A stretch of 64,000 bases of DNA from Gemmatimonadaceae bacterium (GTDB taxonomy: Bacteria > Gemmatimonadota > Gemmatimonadetes > Gemmatimonadales > Gemmatimonadaceae). A model generated the notes under the pieces. That model saw nothing but the letters and a program-made list of their open reading frames with translations, searched no databases and was not told the origin of the DNA. The stretch is from NCBI GenBank assembly GCA_022843265.1, contig JALHNZ010000001.1, positions 124,001-188,000 of the forward strand, given 5' to 3'. Both the position numbers and the translations under genes were made by a program. Shown piece by piece: positions 46,012-55,525 of the stretch; positions within the stretch are counted from its first letter, which is position 1; each line of letters starts with the position of its first letter.

Positions 46012-47184
46012 ATGTCAGACTCTCCAGACGACACGCCACGCGCCGCCCTGAAGCTTGCCTCGCTCGCCATTCACGGCGGTCGCCCCCACGCGGCGCCCGG
46101 CGACGCAGTGGTCCAGCCGCTCGTGCAGTCGGTGAATCATGTACAGCCGACCGGAACGCCGGATGGCGTGATGTACACCCGGTACGCCAATACGCCGAAC
46201 GCACAGATCGTACAACGCCGCATCGCGCTGCTCGAAGGTGCGGAGGCGTCGCTGGTGTTGTCGAGCGGTATGGGAGCGACATCGTGCACCATGCTCTCAC
46301 TGCTGCGCCCTGGTGATCATCTCATCACCAGCGCCTGGATTTACGGCGGCACGCGCAAGCTGTTCGACAATGAGCTGCCCGCCATGGGCGTCACTGTGAC
46401 CACGGTTGATCCGCTGGAATCGCGGGCGTGGCGTCGGGCCGTCAACAAGAACACGCGGGTGATTTTTCTCGAGTCGCCGGTGAATCCCACGACGCGGGTG
46501 CTCGACATGCGTCCGCTCGTCGCGCTGGCCAAGGAGTTTGGTCTGGCGCTCGTGATCGATGCAACGTTCGCGAGTCCCATCAACTACCGGCCCATTGAGC
46601 ACGGCGCCGATGTGGTCATCCACTCGGCGACCAAATATCTCAACGGGCACCACGATATTCTGGCCGGCGTGGTGAGCGGTACCGAATCGGTTGTGGAAGA
46701 AGTGCGACAGAAAATGATGGTGTGGGGCCAGGCGCCGGATCCGTTCGCGCTGTGGCTGCTCGAGCGTGGCATGAAAACGCTCGACGTGCGTGTGCGTCGC
46801 CAGAATGAATCGGCGCAGCGTGTGGCCGAGTGGGCAGAAACCCATCCGGCAATCTCACGCGTGCACTACCCTGGATTGGCATCGCATCCCGATCATGCGC
46901 TCGCGAAGGCAACGCTCGACGGATTTGGCGGCATGCTGGCGATTGAACTCGCGGGCGGCGGTGACGCGACGCCGCGGGTGCTGGAACGACTCCGCCTGAT
47001 CACACACGCGCCGAGCCTTGGTGGTGTGGACTCGCTGGTGAGTGAGCCGCGATATACGTCGCACGCCGCGATGACATCAGAGGCGCGCGCGGCGATTGGT
47101 ATTCCCGATGGTTTCCTTCGCATCAGTATTGGTCTGGAAGACGCCGACGACTTGATCGCGGATCTTTCGCAGGCGCTGGAGTAA
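46012..47184 (+). CDS. Cys/Met-metabolism PLP enzyme (cystathionine synthase/lyase type)
   Basis: A 390-aa fold-type I PLP enzyme. YTRYANTPNAQIVQRRIALL and LVLSSGMGATSCTMLSLL are the phosphate-binding regions, VIDATFASPINYRPIEHGAD is the DNTF-type motif (here DATF), and the PLP lysine is Lys208 in SATKYLNGH. It could be cystathionine gamma-synthase, beta/gamma-lyase, O-acetylhomoserine sulfhydrylase or methionine gamma-lyase; sequence alone does not separate these. It lies 23 bases after the 112-aa gene and 4 bases before ftsE. No other sulfur-amino-acid genes are nearby. Confidence 0.92.
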   Translation: MSDSPDDTPRAALKLASLAIHGGRPHAAPGDAVVQPLVQSVNHVQPTGTPDGVMYTRYANTPNAQIVQRRIALLEGAEASLVLSSGMGATSCTMLSLLRPGDHLITSAWIYGGTRKLFDNELPAMGVTVTTVDPLESRAWRRAVNKNTRVIFLESPVNPTTRVLDMRPLVALAKEFGLALVIDATFASPINYRPIEHGADVVIHSATKYLNGHHDILAGVVSGTESVVEEVRQKMMVWGQAPDPFALWLLERGMKTLDVRVRRQNESAQRVAEWAETHPAISRVHYPGLASHPDHALAKATLDGFGGMLAIELAGGGDATPRVLERLRLITHAPSLGGVDSLVSEPRYTSHAAMTSEARAAIGIPDGFLRISIGLEDADDLIADLSQALE

Positions 47185-47188
47185 CCGC

Positions 47189-47887
47189 GTGTCGGGAGTA
47201 CTGCGGCTTGACGCCGCCACCAAAGAGTATCCACGCACCGGTGTGGCACTCAAGGATGTCTCGTTCGAAGTGCAGAAGGGCGAGTTTGTCTTTCTCACTG
47301 GGGCGAGTGGTTCGGGGAAGAGCACATTGCTCAAGCTGCTGTCGTTCGCCGAGCGCCCCACGCGCGGCGAGGTGAAGGTGAGCGGCTTTTCGAGTGCGAC
47401 ATTGCGCGATGGAGACATTCCGCAACTGCGCCGCCGTCTCGGAATTGTGTTTCAGGATTTTCGACTGCTGACCGATCGCACGGTCGAGGCGAACATTGCG
47501 TTCGCGCTCGAAGTCACGGGCACACCTGCCGCAGCGATCAGCCCCAAAGTGGGCCGACTGCTCACGCAGGTTGGACTGGCGTCGAAAGCCACCGCCATGC
47601 CACATGAGCTCTCAGGCGGCGAGCAACAGCGTGTGGCCATCGCACGGGCGTTGGCCAACGATCCGTTCCTGCTGCTCGCCGACGAGCCCACAGGAAATCT
47701 CGACGAGCGCGCGACACGTGGCATTGTGCAGTTGCTGCGTGAGATTAATGCGCTGGGCACGGCAGTGATCATGGCGACGCACGATCTGTCGTTGATCATG
47801 CGTAGCGGGTATCGGTACATCGAGCTTGAACGTGGCGACGTGTTGTATGACGGCACCGACGCGCGCCGACTGGCGAGGCACCAGTGA
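47189..47887 (+). CDS. ftsE: Cell-division ABC ATPase FtsE
   Basis: ATP-binding subunit of the FtsEX complex, 232 aa, starting with GTG at 47189. It has Walker A TGASGSGKST near 38-46, RRLGIVFQDFRLLTDRTV (the FtsE-type Q-loop), signature LSGGEQQRVAIARAL, Walker B LLLADEPTGNLD and the switch His in MATHDLSL. With FtsX it controls septal peptidoglycan hydrolysis through EnvC. The stop overlaps ftsX (GTGA). Confidence 0.95.
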   Translation: MSGVLRLDAATKEYPRTGVALKDVSFEVQKGEFVFLTGASGSGKSTLLKLLSFAERPTRGEVKVSGFSSATLRDGDIPQLRRRLGIVFQDFRLLTDRTVEANIAFALEVTGTPAAAISPKVGRLLTQVGLASKATAMPHELSGGEQQRVAIARALANDPFLLLADEPTGNLDERATRGIVQLLREINALGTAVIMATHDLSLIMRSGYRYIELERGDVLYDGTDARRLARHQ

Positions 47888-48744
47888 GGCTCGCCATCCG
47901 TGAAGCCCTGCTGGCTTTTCGTCGCGCCCCGCTGCTCAGTGCGCTGGGCATTACCACGATTGCATTCTCCCTGTTCGCGTTTGGGCTATTCGGACTGGTC
48001 GCGATCAATATCCGCGAAGCGCTGCGGGCGGTTGAGGATCGGGTCGAGCTGCGCGCGTTTCTGGTAGATGGTGCGACAGAAGAATCAATGTCAGCGCTGC
48101 TCGGAGACATTGCCGCCTTCCCGGAGGTGCGCGAAGTCGGATACGTGAGTCCGGATTCCGCGCTTGCGCGCTCGCGCGAGGAGCTTTCGGAGTTCCGCGA
48201 TGTGTTTGATGCGAGTGTCTTGCCTGGTTCGTTCGAAATCCGCCTGAATGACGACTATCGTGATCCTGTTGCCGTGCAGTCGCTTGCGGATCGCATTACC
48301 TCGTATCCGGATATCGAAGATGTCCGCTTTGGACAGGAATGGGTGGCCAAGCTGTATCGCGTGCGCACGATCTCTGTGTTTGTCGGAACGGGACTCGGCA
48401 TTGTCTTTGCACTTGTTGCGGTAATGATCATTGGCAGCACCATTCGCATGGCGGTGCTGGCGCGTGCGCGAGAGATCGAGATCATGCGACTGGTGGGTGC
48501 GACCAACGGCTTTGTGCGATTGCCGTTTCTCATTGAGGGCCTGCTGAAAGGCGCACTGGGCGGTTTGCTCGCCGCGGCGCTTACGTGGGCCACGCATACG
48601 GTCGTGTCCCGTTCGTTGTTTGAGACGGTGTTCTTTACACCGACGCAAGTGATGATCGGTGTGCTCGCGGGTGCGGCCATTGGATTTCTCGGGAGCTTGC
48701 TCTCGGTCGGGCGACATTTGCGCGCCGTGTGGCGGGACGCGTGA
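47884..48744 (+). CDS. ftsX: Cell-division protein FtsX
   Basis: Membrane subunit of FtsEX, 286 aa, with four helices: an N-terminal one (about 22-45), then three in the C-terminal half (about 165-190, 215-240, 255-278). The large extracytoplasmic loop after the first helix (VELRAFLVDGATEESMSALL, EVGYVSPDSALARSREELSE) normally binds EnvC. The cytoplasmic ARAREIEIMRLVGATNGFVR motif is typical of FtsX/MacB-like permeases. GTG at 47884 overlaps ftsE; the stop overlaps the EnvC-like gene. Confidence 0.94.
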   Translation: MRLAIREALLAFRRAPLLSALGITTIAFSLFAFGLFGLVAINIREALRAVEDRVELRAFLVDGATEESMSALLGDIAAFPEVREVGYVSPDSALARSREELSEFRDVFDASVLPGSFEIRLNDDYRDPVAVQSLADRITSYPDIEDVRFGQEWVAKLYRVRTISVFVGTGLGIVFALVAVMIIGSTIRMAVLARAREIEIMRLVGATNGFVRLPFLIEGLLKGALGGLLAAALTWATHTVVSRSLFETVFFTPTQVMIGVLAGAAIGFLGSLLSVGRHLRAVWRDA

Positions 48745-49946
48745 TTCGGCGCATTACCCTGATCGCATGTTTCGCGATTGGTGGTGCGGTCACCGGTGGG
48801 GTCGGTGCGCTGCACGCGCAGGCAACCAATACAGACGCGCGGCTTCGCCAACAGCAGCAGGAGTTGCAGAAGCTGCGCCAGGAACGGGAGCAGCTCGAAC
48901 GGCGCATGGGCGACCTGCAGCGCAGTGCGCGTACGCTGGCCGATGAAGTCGTCAATCTGGACCGCCAGGCGGAGGCGACCGCGAAGCTCGTGACGGTGCT
49001 CGAGCAACAACTGGCGGAAATCACGGCAGAAGTCGATTCGGCCACTGGGCGCCTCGTACGTGCCGAAGATGAGTTGTTAAGCAAGCGCGCGGTGCTGCAG
49101 CGGCGTGTTGTCGACATCTACAAGCGCGGCCCGCTCTACTCGGCGGAAGCGATGTTGTCCGCGCGCTCGTTCGGCGAGCTGGTGGCGCGCTACAAATATC
49201 TGTACGAGGTGGCGCGCAACGATCGCGGACTGGTGTCTCGGGTCGAAACGCTGCGCGACCAAATCGCCGGCCAACGCACGCTGTTGGTGCGTCTTCAGGA
49301 CGGCATCAGTCGCAATCGGATTGAGAAGACGGCCGAGGAACAACGACTGCGTACGCTCGAGCAGCAGCGCACCCGTCGACTGACGGTGGTGCAGCGTGAT
49401 GCGACACAGACGCGCGCTCGGCTAACGCAGCTGGCGCGTGACGAAGCGCGCTTGTCCAACCTGATCTCCACGCTTGAAGAAACACGCCGCCGAGCAGAAC
49501 TCGCGCCCAATGCCAAGCCGGCCGCGCCATCAACGCTCAAGACATCTGACTTCGGCAAGCTGGATTGGCCGGTTGACGGCGACATTCTGTATCGGTTTGG
49601 CCGTGTCGTGAATCAGAACAACACCACGACACGGTGGAACGGACTCGGAATTGCCGCGCGCGCCGGCACGAGTGTGCGATCGGTGGCGGCGGGCGAGGTG
49701 ATGGTGGCGGAAGCCATCGGCACGTACGGGCTCACGGTGATTGTGCAGCACGGCGGCGGTGACTATTCCGTGTATGGATCGCTCGCCGGACTCAGCGTAC
49801 GCAAAGGTGCCACGATCTCGAAGGGGCAAGTCATCGGCACGGTTGGTGCCGCCGATCCCGAGTTGCCGCCCCATCTGCATTTTGAAATGCGCCCGCGCGG
49901 TCGCGCGGTCGACCCTCTGGAATGGCTTCGCGCACAACGTCCATGA
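48741..49946 (+). CDS. envC: EnvC-like amidase activator (degenerate LytM)
   Basis: A 401-aa exported protein; the GTG at 48741 overlaps the ftsX stop (GTGA) and gives a signal peptide ending at ALHAQ. Two long coiled coils (about 30-100 and 165-255) match EnvC. The C-terminal LytM/M23 domain is degenerate: the HxxxD metal motif reads WNGLG near residue 300, while the later HLHFEMR is kept. Like E. coli EnvC it should not be a hydrolase but should activate cell-wall amidases under FtsEX control. Gene order ftsE-ftsX-envC fully supports this. Confidence 0.93.
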   Translation: MIRRITLIACFAIGGAVTGGVGALHAQATNTDARLRQQQQELQKLRQEREQLERRMGDLQRSARTLADEVVNLDRQAEATAKLVTVLEQQLAEITAEVDSATGRLVRAEDELLSKRAVLQRRVVDIYKRGPLYSAEAMLSARSFGELVARYKYLYEVARNDRGLVSRVETLRDQIAGQRTLLVRLQDGISRNRIEKTAEEQRLRTLEQQRTRRLTVVQRDATQTRARLTQLARDEARLSNLISTLEETRRRAELAPNAKPAAPSTLKTSDFGKLDWPVDGDILYRFGRVVNQNNTTTRWNGLGIAARAGTSVRSVAAGEVMVAEAIGTYGLTVIVQHGGGDYSVYGSLAGLSVRKGATISKGQVIGTVGAADPELPPHLHFEMRPRGRAVDPLEWLRAQRP

Positions 49947-50971
49947 CCCCTGCACGCAAAGTGGCGCCTACGAACGCCGACACGTCGGCCAGCAAGCGCG
50001 CTACCACGCCAGCCGCCAAAGTGGCGCCGAAAAAGTCCGGCTTAAAAAAGGCGACCCCGTCGGCATGGACGGACCACGAAATCGGCGAGCCACATCCACT
50101 GGCGAGCTCTCCGGCGAACGACCGCGCGCCGCTCGGCGCGCACGTGTCCATCGCGGGCGGCACGGCACAAGCGGCGTTGCGCGTACGGGAGATCGGCGCC
50201 AGCGCGGCACAGATTTTTACGAAACAGGCGAACCGATGGCTTGAACGCGACGTGGACGCCGCAGAAGCGGCGGATTTTCGCGCCGCGTTCGCCAACACTC
50301 CATCACGCTGGATCTGCGCGCACGATAGCTACCTGATCAATCTCGCGTCCCCTGATCCGGAACTGCGCGCACGATCCATCAGCAGTTTTCGCACTGAACT
50401 GCGTCGCTGTCACGCACTCGGGTTGCAGGCGCTGGTGTCGCACCCTGGCAACTTCATGGATGACCGAGCCAGCGGTCTCGCCCGCAATGTTGACGCGATT
50501 GTTGAAGCGCTTGAGGCCGAGCCCGGCGCGACCATGCTGCTCATGGAACTGACCGCGGGACAGGGCACGGTACTCGGCGGGACCTTCGACGAAATGGCGG
50601 CGCTTGTGGGTGCGATCCCTCGCGAGCTCGCATCGCGCGTGGGCGTGTGTCTCGATACCGCGCACATCTGGGCGGCCGGTTACGACCTCGCCACGCACTA
50701 CGACGACGTGTGGGCACAGTTCGGCGATACGATTGGCTTCGAGCGTCTCGGCTGCCTGCATCTCAATGATTCCAAAGCCGCACTCGGTTCGCATCTCGAT
50801 CGTCACGAACTGATCGGAGAGGGTACGATCGGCGGTGAGGCGTTCCGCCGTATCATGACGGACGAACGCCTCGCCGCGGTACCGCGCATTATTGAAACGC
50901 CCAAGGGCGACATGCCGGCCGCAACCGACTCCCGCATGCTCTCATTGCTGCGCTCGTTCAGCGCCGCTTGA
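49943..50971 (+). CDS. nfo: Endonuclease IV with basic N-terminal extension
   Basis: An AP-endonuclease of 342 aa that cuts DNA at abasic sites. The ATG at 49943 overlaps the envC stop (ATGA); an ATG at 49922 is less likely. The zinc-cluster residues are present: LGAHVSIAGG, HDSYLINLASP, LVSHPGNFMD, LLMELTAGQG, VCLDTAHIWAAGYD, HLNDSKAALGSHLDRHELIG and IIETPKGD. About 63 residues precede the catalytic domain, Lys/Ala/Pro/Thr-rich in the first 40 (TPARKVAPTN, KVAPKKSGLKKATPS), like histone-H1-type tails; normal Nfo lacks this. The tail may add unspecific DNA binding. The gene end overlaps the convergent hydrolase gene by 14 bases. Confidence 0.95.
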   Translation: MTPARKVAPTNADTSASKRATTPAAKVAPKKSGLKKATPSAWTDHEIGEPHPLASSPANDRAPLGAHVSIAGGTAQAALRVREIGASAAQIFTKQANRWLERDVDAAEAADFRAAFANTPSRWICAHDSYLINLASPDPELRARSISSFRTELRRCHALGLQALVSHPGNFMDDRASGLARNVDAIVEALEAEPGATMLLMELTAGQGTVLGGTFDEMAALVGAIPRELASRVGVCLDTAHIWAAGYDLATHYDDVWAQFGDTIGFERLGCLHLNDSKAALGSHLDRHELIGEGTIGGEAFRRIMTDERLAAVPRIIETPKGDMPAATDSRMLSLLRSFSAA

Positions 50972-52379
50972 ACACCACGCCGAGTGCGCGCGAAATGCTT
51001 GCCGTAAAGCCGCTCACGCGACCATTGCTGTCACGCGTGTAGCGCAACAGCAAACCGCCGGGCCCGGCAAATGCGTCGGTATCGGTGGCGCGCAGCGGCG
51101 CTACGTCACCGCGCCAGCGGCTGAATGTGAGACCCGACTCACCGGCGGTGATCAACCATTCAGCGTCGGCCTCTTCACTGACAAACACTCCGCCATACTC
51201 GCCAAACTTCTTCGCGTCGTACACGATGCGCGTTGGTGTGACCGGCGCTGAAGGCGCCGGGGCTGAGGATGTCGAGAACGGTAGCATTTCACTCAGCAGG
51301 CGGCGCGAAAGTCCTTCCGGATTTGCGTCGGCCCGATTGCAGAGCAACGCAAGACGCAACCCGCTCTCAGGAAAGTACGCCAGAAAGGCGCGGTAGCCCG
51401 CGGTCGCACCACCGTGATATACCGCGCGTACTCCTGACACGTCGTCGAGAAAGAGGCCGCCGCCGTACCCCGCCGGCGCGCCGCTCGTCAGTTTACCTTC
51501 GTCGCGCATACGCTTTGATACATCGGGCGATCCGATCCTGCCGGCGATCAGCGCGTCGTTCCATGTTTGCAGATCACCCACGGTGGTGAGCAGTCCGCCA
51601 TTGCCATGCACGTGCTCAAACGGCATCGAGAGAATGAACGCACCGCTCGCGTTTGGCGCGTACGCTTGCGCTCGTCCGCGAACAAGGCGAGCCGGGTCAT
51701 CACGCCAACTGGTGCTGCGCATACCAAGCGGCTCGAAGAACTCCTTGCGCGTGAATTCGGCGAACGTTGTCCCACTGAGTCGGCCGACGAGAATCGCGAG
51801 CAGGTTGTAGCCGGTATTCGTGTAGCTGAACTCGGCGCCAGGCGCGTGATTCAAGGCGCGTTGACGTGACGCAATCGTGAGCGCGTGCTCCTGACGGTGG
51901 TCGCGTGTGCCGCGAGGCCACCCTTCAAGCTGCGCCACGGCACCCCAGTCTCGCAGGCCGCTCGTATGCTGCATGAGATGCCGAAGGGTGATGGGCGCAC
52001 CGTACGCAGGAATCTCCGGAAACCAGCGTTGCAGCGTGTCGTCGAGCGAAAGCATGCCGCGTTGCTCGAGCAACAACACGGCGGCGGCCGTGAACTGTTT
52101 GGACACCGACCCGGCTTCGAAAATGGTGCCGACCGCAATCGGTATCGCGTGCTCCATCTCCGCGAGCCCCCAGGCGCGCGCGAGCAACACGTCGCTCCCG
52201 CGTCGAAGATCCACCGCACAGCCGGGCGACTGGGGACCGGCGAAGCGACCGAAGATGCTATCGGCGCGCGCCGAAATGGGCGTGGTCTGTGCCTCAAGGC
52301 GCGACGTGGAATGCGTGAGCAAGCCACTCGGTATGGTCGATATGGAGGCGACGAAGGCAATCCGAATGGAGAAGCGCAT
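50958..52379 (-). CDS. Secreted beta-lactamase-family serine hydrolase
   Basis: A 473-aa exported protein from the ATG at 52379 (signal peptide, RLEAQ cleavage region). The class C beta-lactamase/penicillin-binding fold has SVSK at 91-94, tyrosine motif EFSYTNTGYNLLAI near 168, and HGGATAGYRAFLAYFPESG as the third motif (HGG in place of KTG). A C-terminal lipocalin-like domain (GEYGGVFVSEEADAEWLI...ALGVVFKRR) is found in D-aminopeptidase/Pab87-type esterases. It is probably a peptidase or esterase rather than a true beta-lactamase. It is divergent from pckA, with 228 bases between the starts. Confidence 0.9.
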   Translation of the reverse strand: MRFSIRIAFVASISTIPSGLLTHSTSRLEAQTTPISARADSIFGRFAGPQSPGCAVDLRRGSDVLLARAWGLAEMEHAIPIAVGTIFEAGSVSKQFTAAAVLLLEQRGMLSLDDTLQRWFPEIPAYGAPITLRHLMQHTSGLRDWGAVAQLEGWPRGTRDHRQEHALTIASRQRALNHAPGAEFSYTNTGYNLLAILVGRLSGTTFAEFTRKEFFEPLGMRSTSWRDDPARLVRGRAQAYAPNASGAFILSMPFEHVHGNGGLLTTVGDLQTWNDALIAGRIGSPDVSKRMRDEGKLTSGAPAGYGGGLFLDDVSGVRAVYHGGATAGYRAFLAYFPESGLRLALLCNRADANPEGLSRRLLSEMLPFSTSSAPAPSAPVTPTRIVYDAKKFGEYGGVFVSEEADAEWLITAGESGLTFSRWRGDVAPLRATDTDAFAGPGGLLLRYTRDSNGRVSGFTASISRALGVVFKRR

Positions 52380-52607
52380 TAGAATGAAGGGAAGGATGTC
52401 CAACGTCTTTGGCAGGAGCGCGTTTCGCTCTTGAGGGGAAGTCGTCTGGTCGTCATGTTTGTTTGATCGGCACAGGTGCCGAACCGAACACAAACCGTCA
52501 GGGGTGACGCGCACTGTGCGCGATGGTCCCCTTCTATTTCTTGGTCCTACGGTGGCGTGCCGGCCTGAGTGCCATACGTTGCCACTTTTCAGAGGGTCGC
52601 ACCACTT

Positions 52608-54227
52608 ATGGCCACAGGCAGCAATGCTGGTACTCAGCCCCGCGGTAGTGCAGACGGACTGTCCAAACAGGGCCTTGCACCCTCTGGTCAGGTGCATTGG
52701 AATCTCATTGCGGCGGAACTCGTCGAAGCATCGATCCGTCGCGGCGAAGGACGTCTCGCGGCGATGGGTCCTTTTGTGGCCGTTACATCACCACACACCG
52801 GCCGCTCTCCCAACGACAAGTTCGTGGTGCGTGAAGCCAGCAGCGAAGCCGATGTAGACTGGGGCAAAGTGAATCAGCCAATCACGCCTGAGTTCTACAC
52901 CGTACTGCTCGCCGATGTGAAGGCGTATCTGAATGAGCTGCCGGAGTTGTTTGTGCAGGATCTGTACTGCGGTGCCGATCCCGCATCGCGACTCAGTGTG
53001 CGCTACATCCTGCCCAATGCGTGGCACGGAAATTTTGTCCGCAACATGTTCATTCGTCCGGCGCTCGAGGAGCTGGCGGGATTCGCGCCAAACTTCACGG
53101 TGTATCATGCGCCCGAGTTTCAGGCCGACCCCGCACGCCACGGTACGCGTACCGGCACGTTCATCGTCTTGAACCTTGCCGAACGCACCATCCTGATCGG
53201 TGGAACGCGCTACGCGGGTGAACTGAAGAAGTCCATGTTCACGGTCATGAACTACCTGCTCCCCAAGAGCGGTCAGCTCTCGATGCACTGCTCGGCGAAC
53301 ATTGGCGCGAATGGTGATACCGCATTGTTCTTTGGCCTCTCCGGCACGGGCAAAACCACCTTGTCGGCCGATCCGGAACGCAGCCTGATCGGCGACGACG
53401 AACACGGCTGGAGCCCGGAAGGCGTGTTCAACTTCGAAGGTGGCTGTTACGCCAAGGCGATCAATCTGTCGCCGGAGCAGGAGCCGGACATCTACGCGAC
53501 CACGCGTATGTTCGGCACGGTGCTGGAAAACGTGGTGCTCGATCCCGTCACGCGAGAAGTGCAGTTCGATGATCAGTCGATCACCGAAAACACGCGCGTA
53601 TCGTATCCGCTTCCGTACATTCGCAATCATGTGCCGAGCGGACGCGGTGGACATCCCAGGCACGTTGTGTTCCTGACGGCCGATGCGTTCGGCGTGCTGC
53701 CGCCGATTTCAAAGCTCACGCCCGAACAGGCGATGTTCTACTTCCTCTCGGGCTACACGGCGAAAGTCGCGGGCACCGAGCGCGGTGTCACCGAGCCGCA
53801 AGCCACGTTCTCGGCCTGCTTCGGCGCGGTGTTTCTGGTGTGGCATCCCACGAAGTACGCCGAAATGCTCGGCCGGTTGCTCTCAGAGCACAACGTGCAG
53901 GTGTGGTTGGTCAACACCGGATGGAGTGGCGGCGCCTATGGCGTTGGCAAGCGCATGAAGCTGGCGCACACTCGCTCCATGGTGCGGGCAGCTGTTGCGG
54001 GTCAGCTCGATGCAACGACCACCGTCCCGCATCCGATCTTTGGCCTCGCCATTCCCACGCACATTGACGGCGTGCCAGATGACGTGCTGGATCCGCGACG
54101 CACCTGGAGCGACGGCGCAGCGTATGATGCACAAGCCACAAAACTTGCCGGCATGTTTCACGAGAACATCAAGAAGTTTGGCGACGCGGTGAAGCCAGAA
54201 ATTCTTCAAGCCGGACCGAACCGCTAA
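52608..54227 (+). CDS. pckA: ATP-dependent phosphoenolpyruvate carboxykinase
   Basis: A 539-aa gluconeogenic enzyme converting oxaloacetate and ATP to PEP, CO2 and ADP. The ATG at 52608 has GAGGG upstream. It has TGRSPNDKFVVRE, the Walker-type kinase-1a loop GLSGTGKTTLSADP near 243, GDDEHGWSPEGVFNFEGGCY with the metal-binding Asp, and RTWSDGAAYD. The length is normal for the ATP-dependent type. Gluconeogenesis from acids would suit an organism that lives on fatty or aryl acids like those expected for the first locus. Confidence 0.96.
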   Translation: MATGSNAGTQPRGSADGLSKQGLAPSGQVHWNLIAAELVEASIRRGEGRLAAMGPFVAVTSPHTGRSPNDKFVVREASSEADVDWGKVNQPITPEFYTVLLADVKAYLNELPELFVQDLYCGADPASRLSVRYILPNAWHGNFVRNMFIRPALEELAGFAPNFTVYHAPEFQADPARHGTRTGTFIVLNLAERTILIGGTRYAGELKKSMFTVMNYLLPKSGQLSMHCSANIGANGDTALFFGLSGTGKTTLSADPERSLIGDDEHGWSPEGVFNFEGGCYAKAINLSPEQEPDIYATTRMFGTVLENVVLDPVTREVQFDDQSITENTRVSYPLPYIRNHVPSGRGGHPRHVVFLTADAFGVLPPISKLTPEQAMFYFLSGYTAKVAGTERGVTEPQATFSACFGAVFLVWHPTKYAEMLGRLLSEHNVQVWLVNTGWSGGAYGVGKRMKLAHTRSMVRAAVAGQLDATTTVPHPIFGLAIPTHIDGVPDDVLDPRRTWSDGAAYDAQATKLAGMFHENIKKFGDAVKPEILQAGPNR

Positions 54228-54241
54228 TTCCCAGGGCACCC

Positions 54242-55525
54242 TTGGATATCCTGCGCGACCCGCTCTGGAATAACATTCGGTTGGATGCACTCGCGCTGGC
54301 GCTGCTCGACACTCTTGTCGTGCAGCGCTTGCGCTATGTGCGTCAACTCGGCCTCGCGTATCTCGTGTATCCAGGCGCGACGCATTCGCGCTTCGAACAC
54401 GCGCTTGGCGCACATCATCTGGCGGGCGAAGCGCTGCGCCTGCTCGATGAACAGGGCCAGCTCGCCGACGTGGCACCGGATGAGCCGGCCATCGTTCGCG
54501 CCGCGGCGTTGCTGCATGACATCGGTCACTATCCGTTCTCACACGCGCTGGAAGAAATCGGCGCGATCCATCATGAGGAAGTGGCGCGTCCGTTGTTGTT
54601 GAGCGGACCGATCGCCGAGATCCTCCGCGCACATCTGGGGCACGACGCGCCGGAACGCGTATTCGCGCTCATTACCGGAACCAGTGACAGCCCGCTGCAG
54701 GGACTCATTTCCGGCTCGCTGGACCTCGACAAGATCGAGTATCTCAAGCGCGATGCACACATGTGCGGCGTGCCGTACGGCGAGATCGATGTGGACCGAC
54801 TACTCAACTCGCTGGTATTACTGCGTTCGCCGAGCACCGGCGCCCGTGGTATTGGCGTGCGTGAAAAAGGATTGTCAGCACTCGAGTCGTTGCTGTTTGC
54901 GAAATATCAGATGTTTCGCAATGTGTATTGGCATCACGCGGTGCGCAGTGCCACGGCCATGTACAAGCGACTCGTCGCGGAAGCGCTGGCGGCGGGTCTG
55001 GTGGAGCCGACGCAAGTCGCGCGATTCACTGATGAAGGCTTGTTGCACCACCTCGATGCCCTTCCCCTGCCTCCCGTTGCGCGTGCGCTGCTCGACGCGC
55101 TGCGCCGGAGACGCTTGCATAAGCGAGCACTTGAGCACCCCGCCGCACTGCTTGGTGAAAACGTAGGGGAGTGGCTTGCCTCTGACTACGCGCTAACCCG
55201 TCGCGTTGAAGACGCGCTCGCGATCGAGCTCGATATGGCGCCAGGCTCGCTGCTGCTGGACTATCCGGTGAAGACGCAAATGCTCGGCCTCGATCTGCCG
55301 CTGGTCCGACGCAATGGCACGGTTGAACAGCTCACGGAACAGGGCGGCGAAGGCTCCATCAATCTGCCGCGGCTTAGCGATGAGCTGTACCAGTCGGCTC
55401 GTCGACTGCGCGTGTTCACCACAGATCGTGCGCCGGTGCCCGAAGCGGCGATCATGGCGCTCGTCGCGCGCTCGGCGGATGATGTGCGCGCGCTACTCGG
55501 TCGGGGCGGCAGCCTGCTCGGCTAA
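54242..55525 (+). CDS. HD-domain phosphohydrolase (dGTPase/SAMHD1-like)
   Basis: A 427-aa enzyme starting with TTG at 54242, 14 bases after pckA. The metal site is complete: H48 in GATHSRFEHALG, H92-D93 in AALLHDIGHYPFSH, and the distant Asp in SGSLDLDKIEYLKRD. This pattern matches SAMHD1-like dNTP triphosphohydrolases and related HD proteins. It might tune dNTP pools or cleave another nucleotide. The C-terminal part is family-specific and helical. The stop codon overlaps the convergent 65-aa gene. Confidence 0.9.
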   Translation: MDILRDPLWNNIRLDALALALLDTLVVQRLRYVRQLGLAYLVYPGATHSRFEHALGAHHLAGEALRLLDEQGQLADVAPDEPAIVRAAALLHDIGHYPFSHALEEIGAIHHEEVARPLLLSGPIAEILRAHLGHDAPERVFALITGTSDSPLQGLISGSLDLDKIEYLKRDAHMCGVPYGEIDVDRLLNSLVLLRSPSTGARGIGVREKGLSALESLLFAKYQMFRNVYWHHAVRSATAMYKRLVAEALAAGLVEPTQVARFTDEGLLHHLDALPLPPVARALLDALRRRRLHKRALEHPAALLGENVGEWLASDYALTRRVEDALAIELDMAPGSLLLDYPVKTQMLGLDLPLVRRNGTVEQLTEQGGEGSINLPRLSDELYQSARRLRVFTTDRAPVPEAAIMALVARSADDVRALLGRGGSLLG

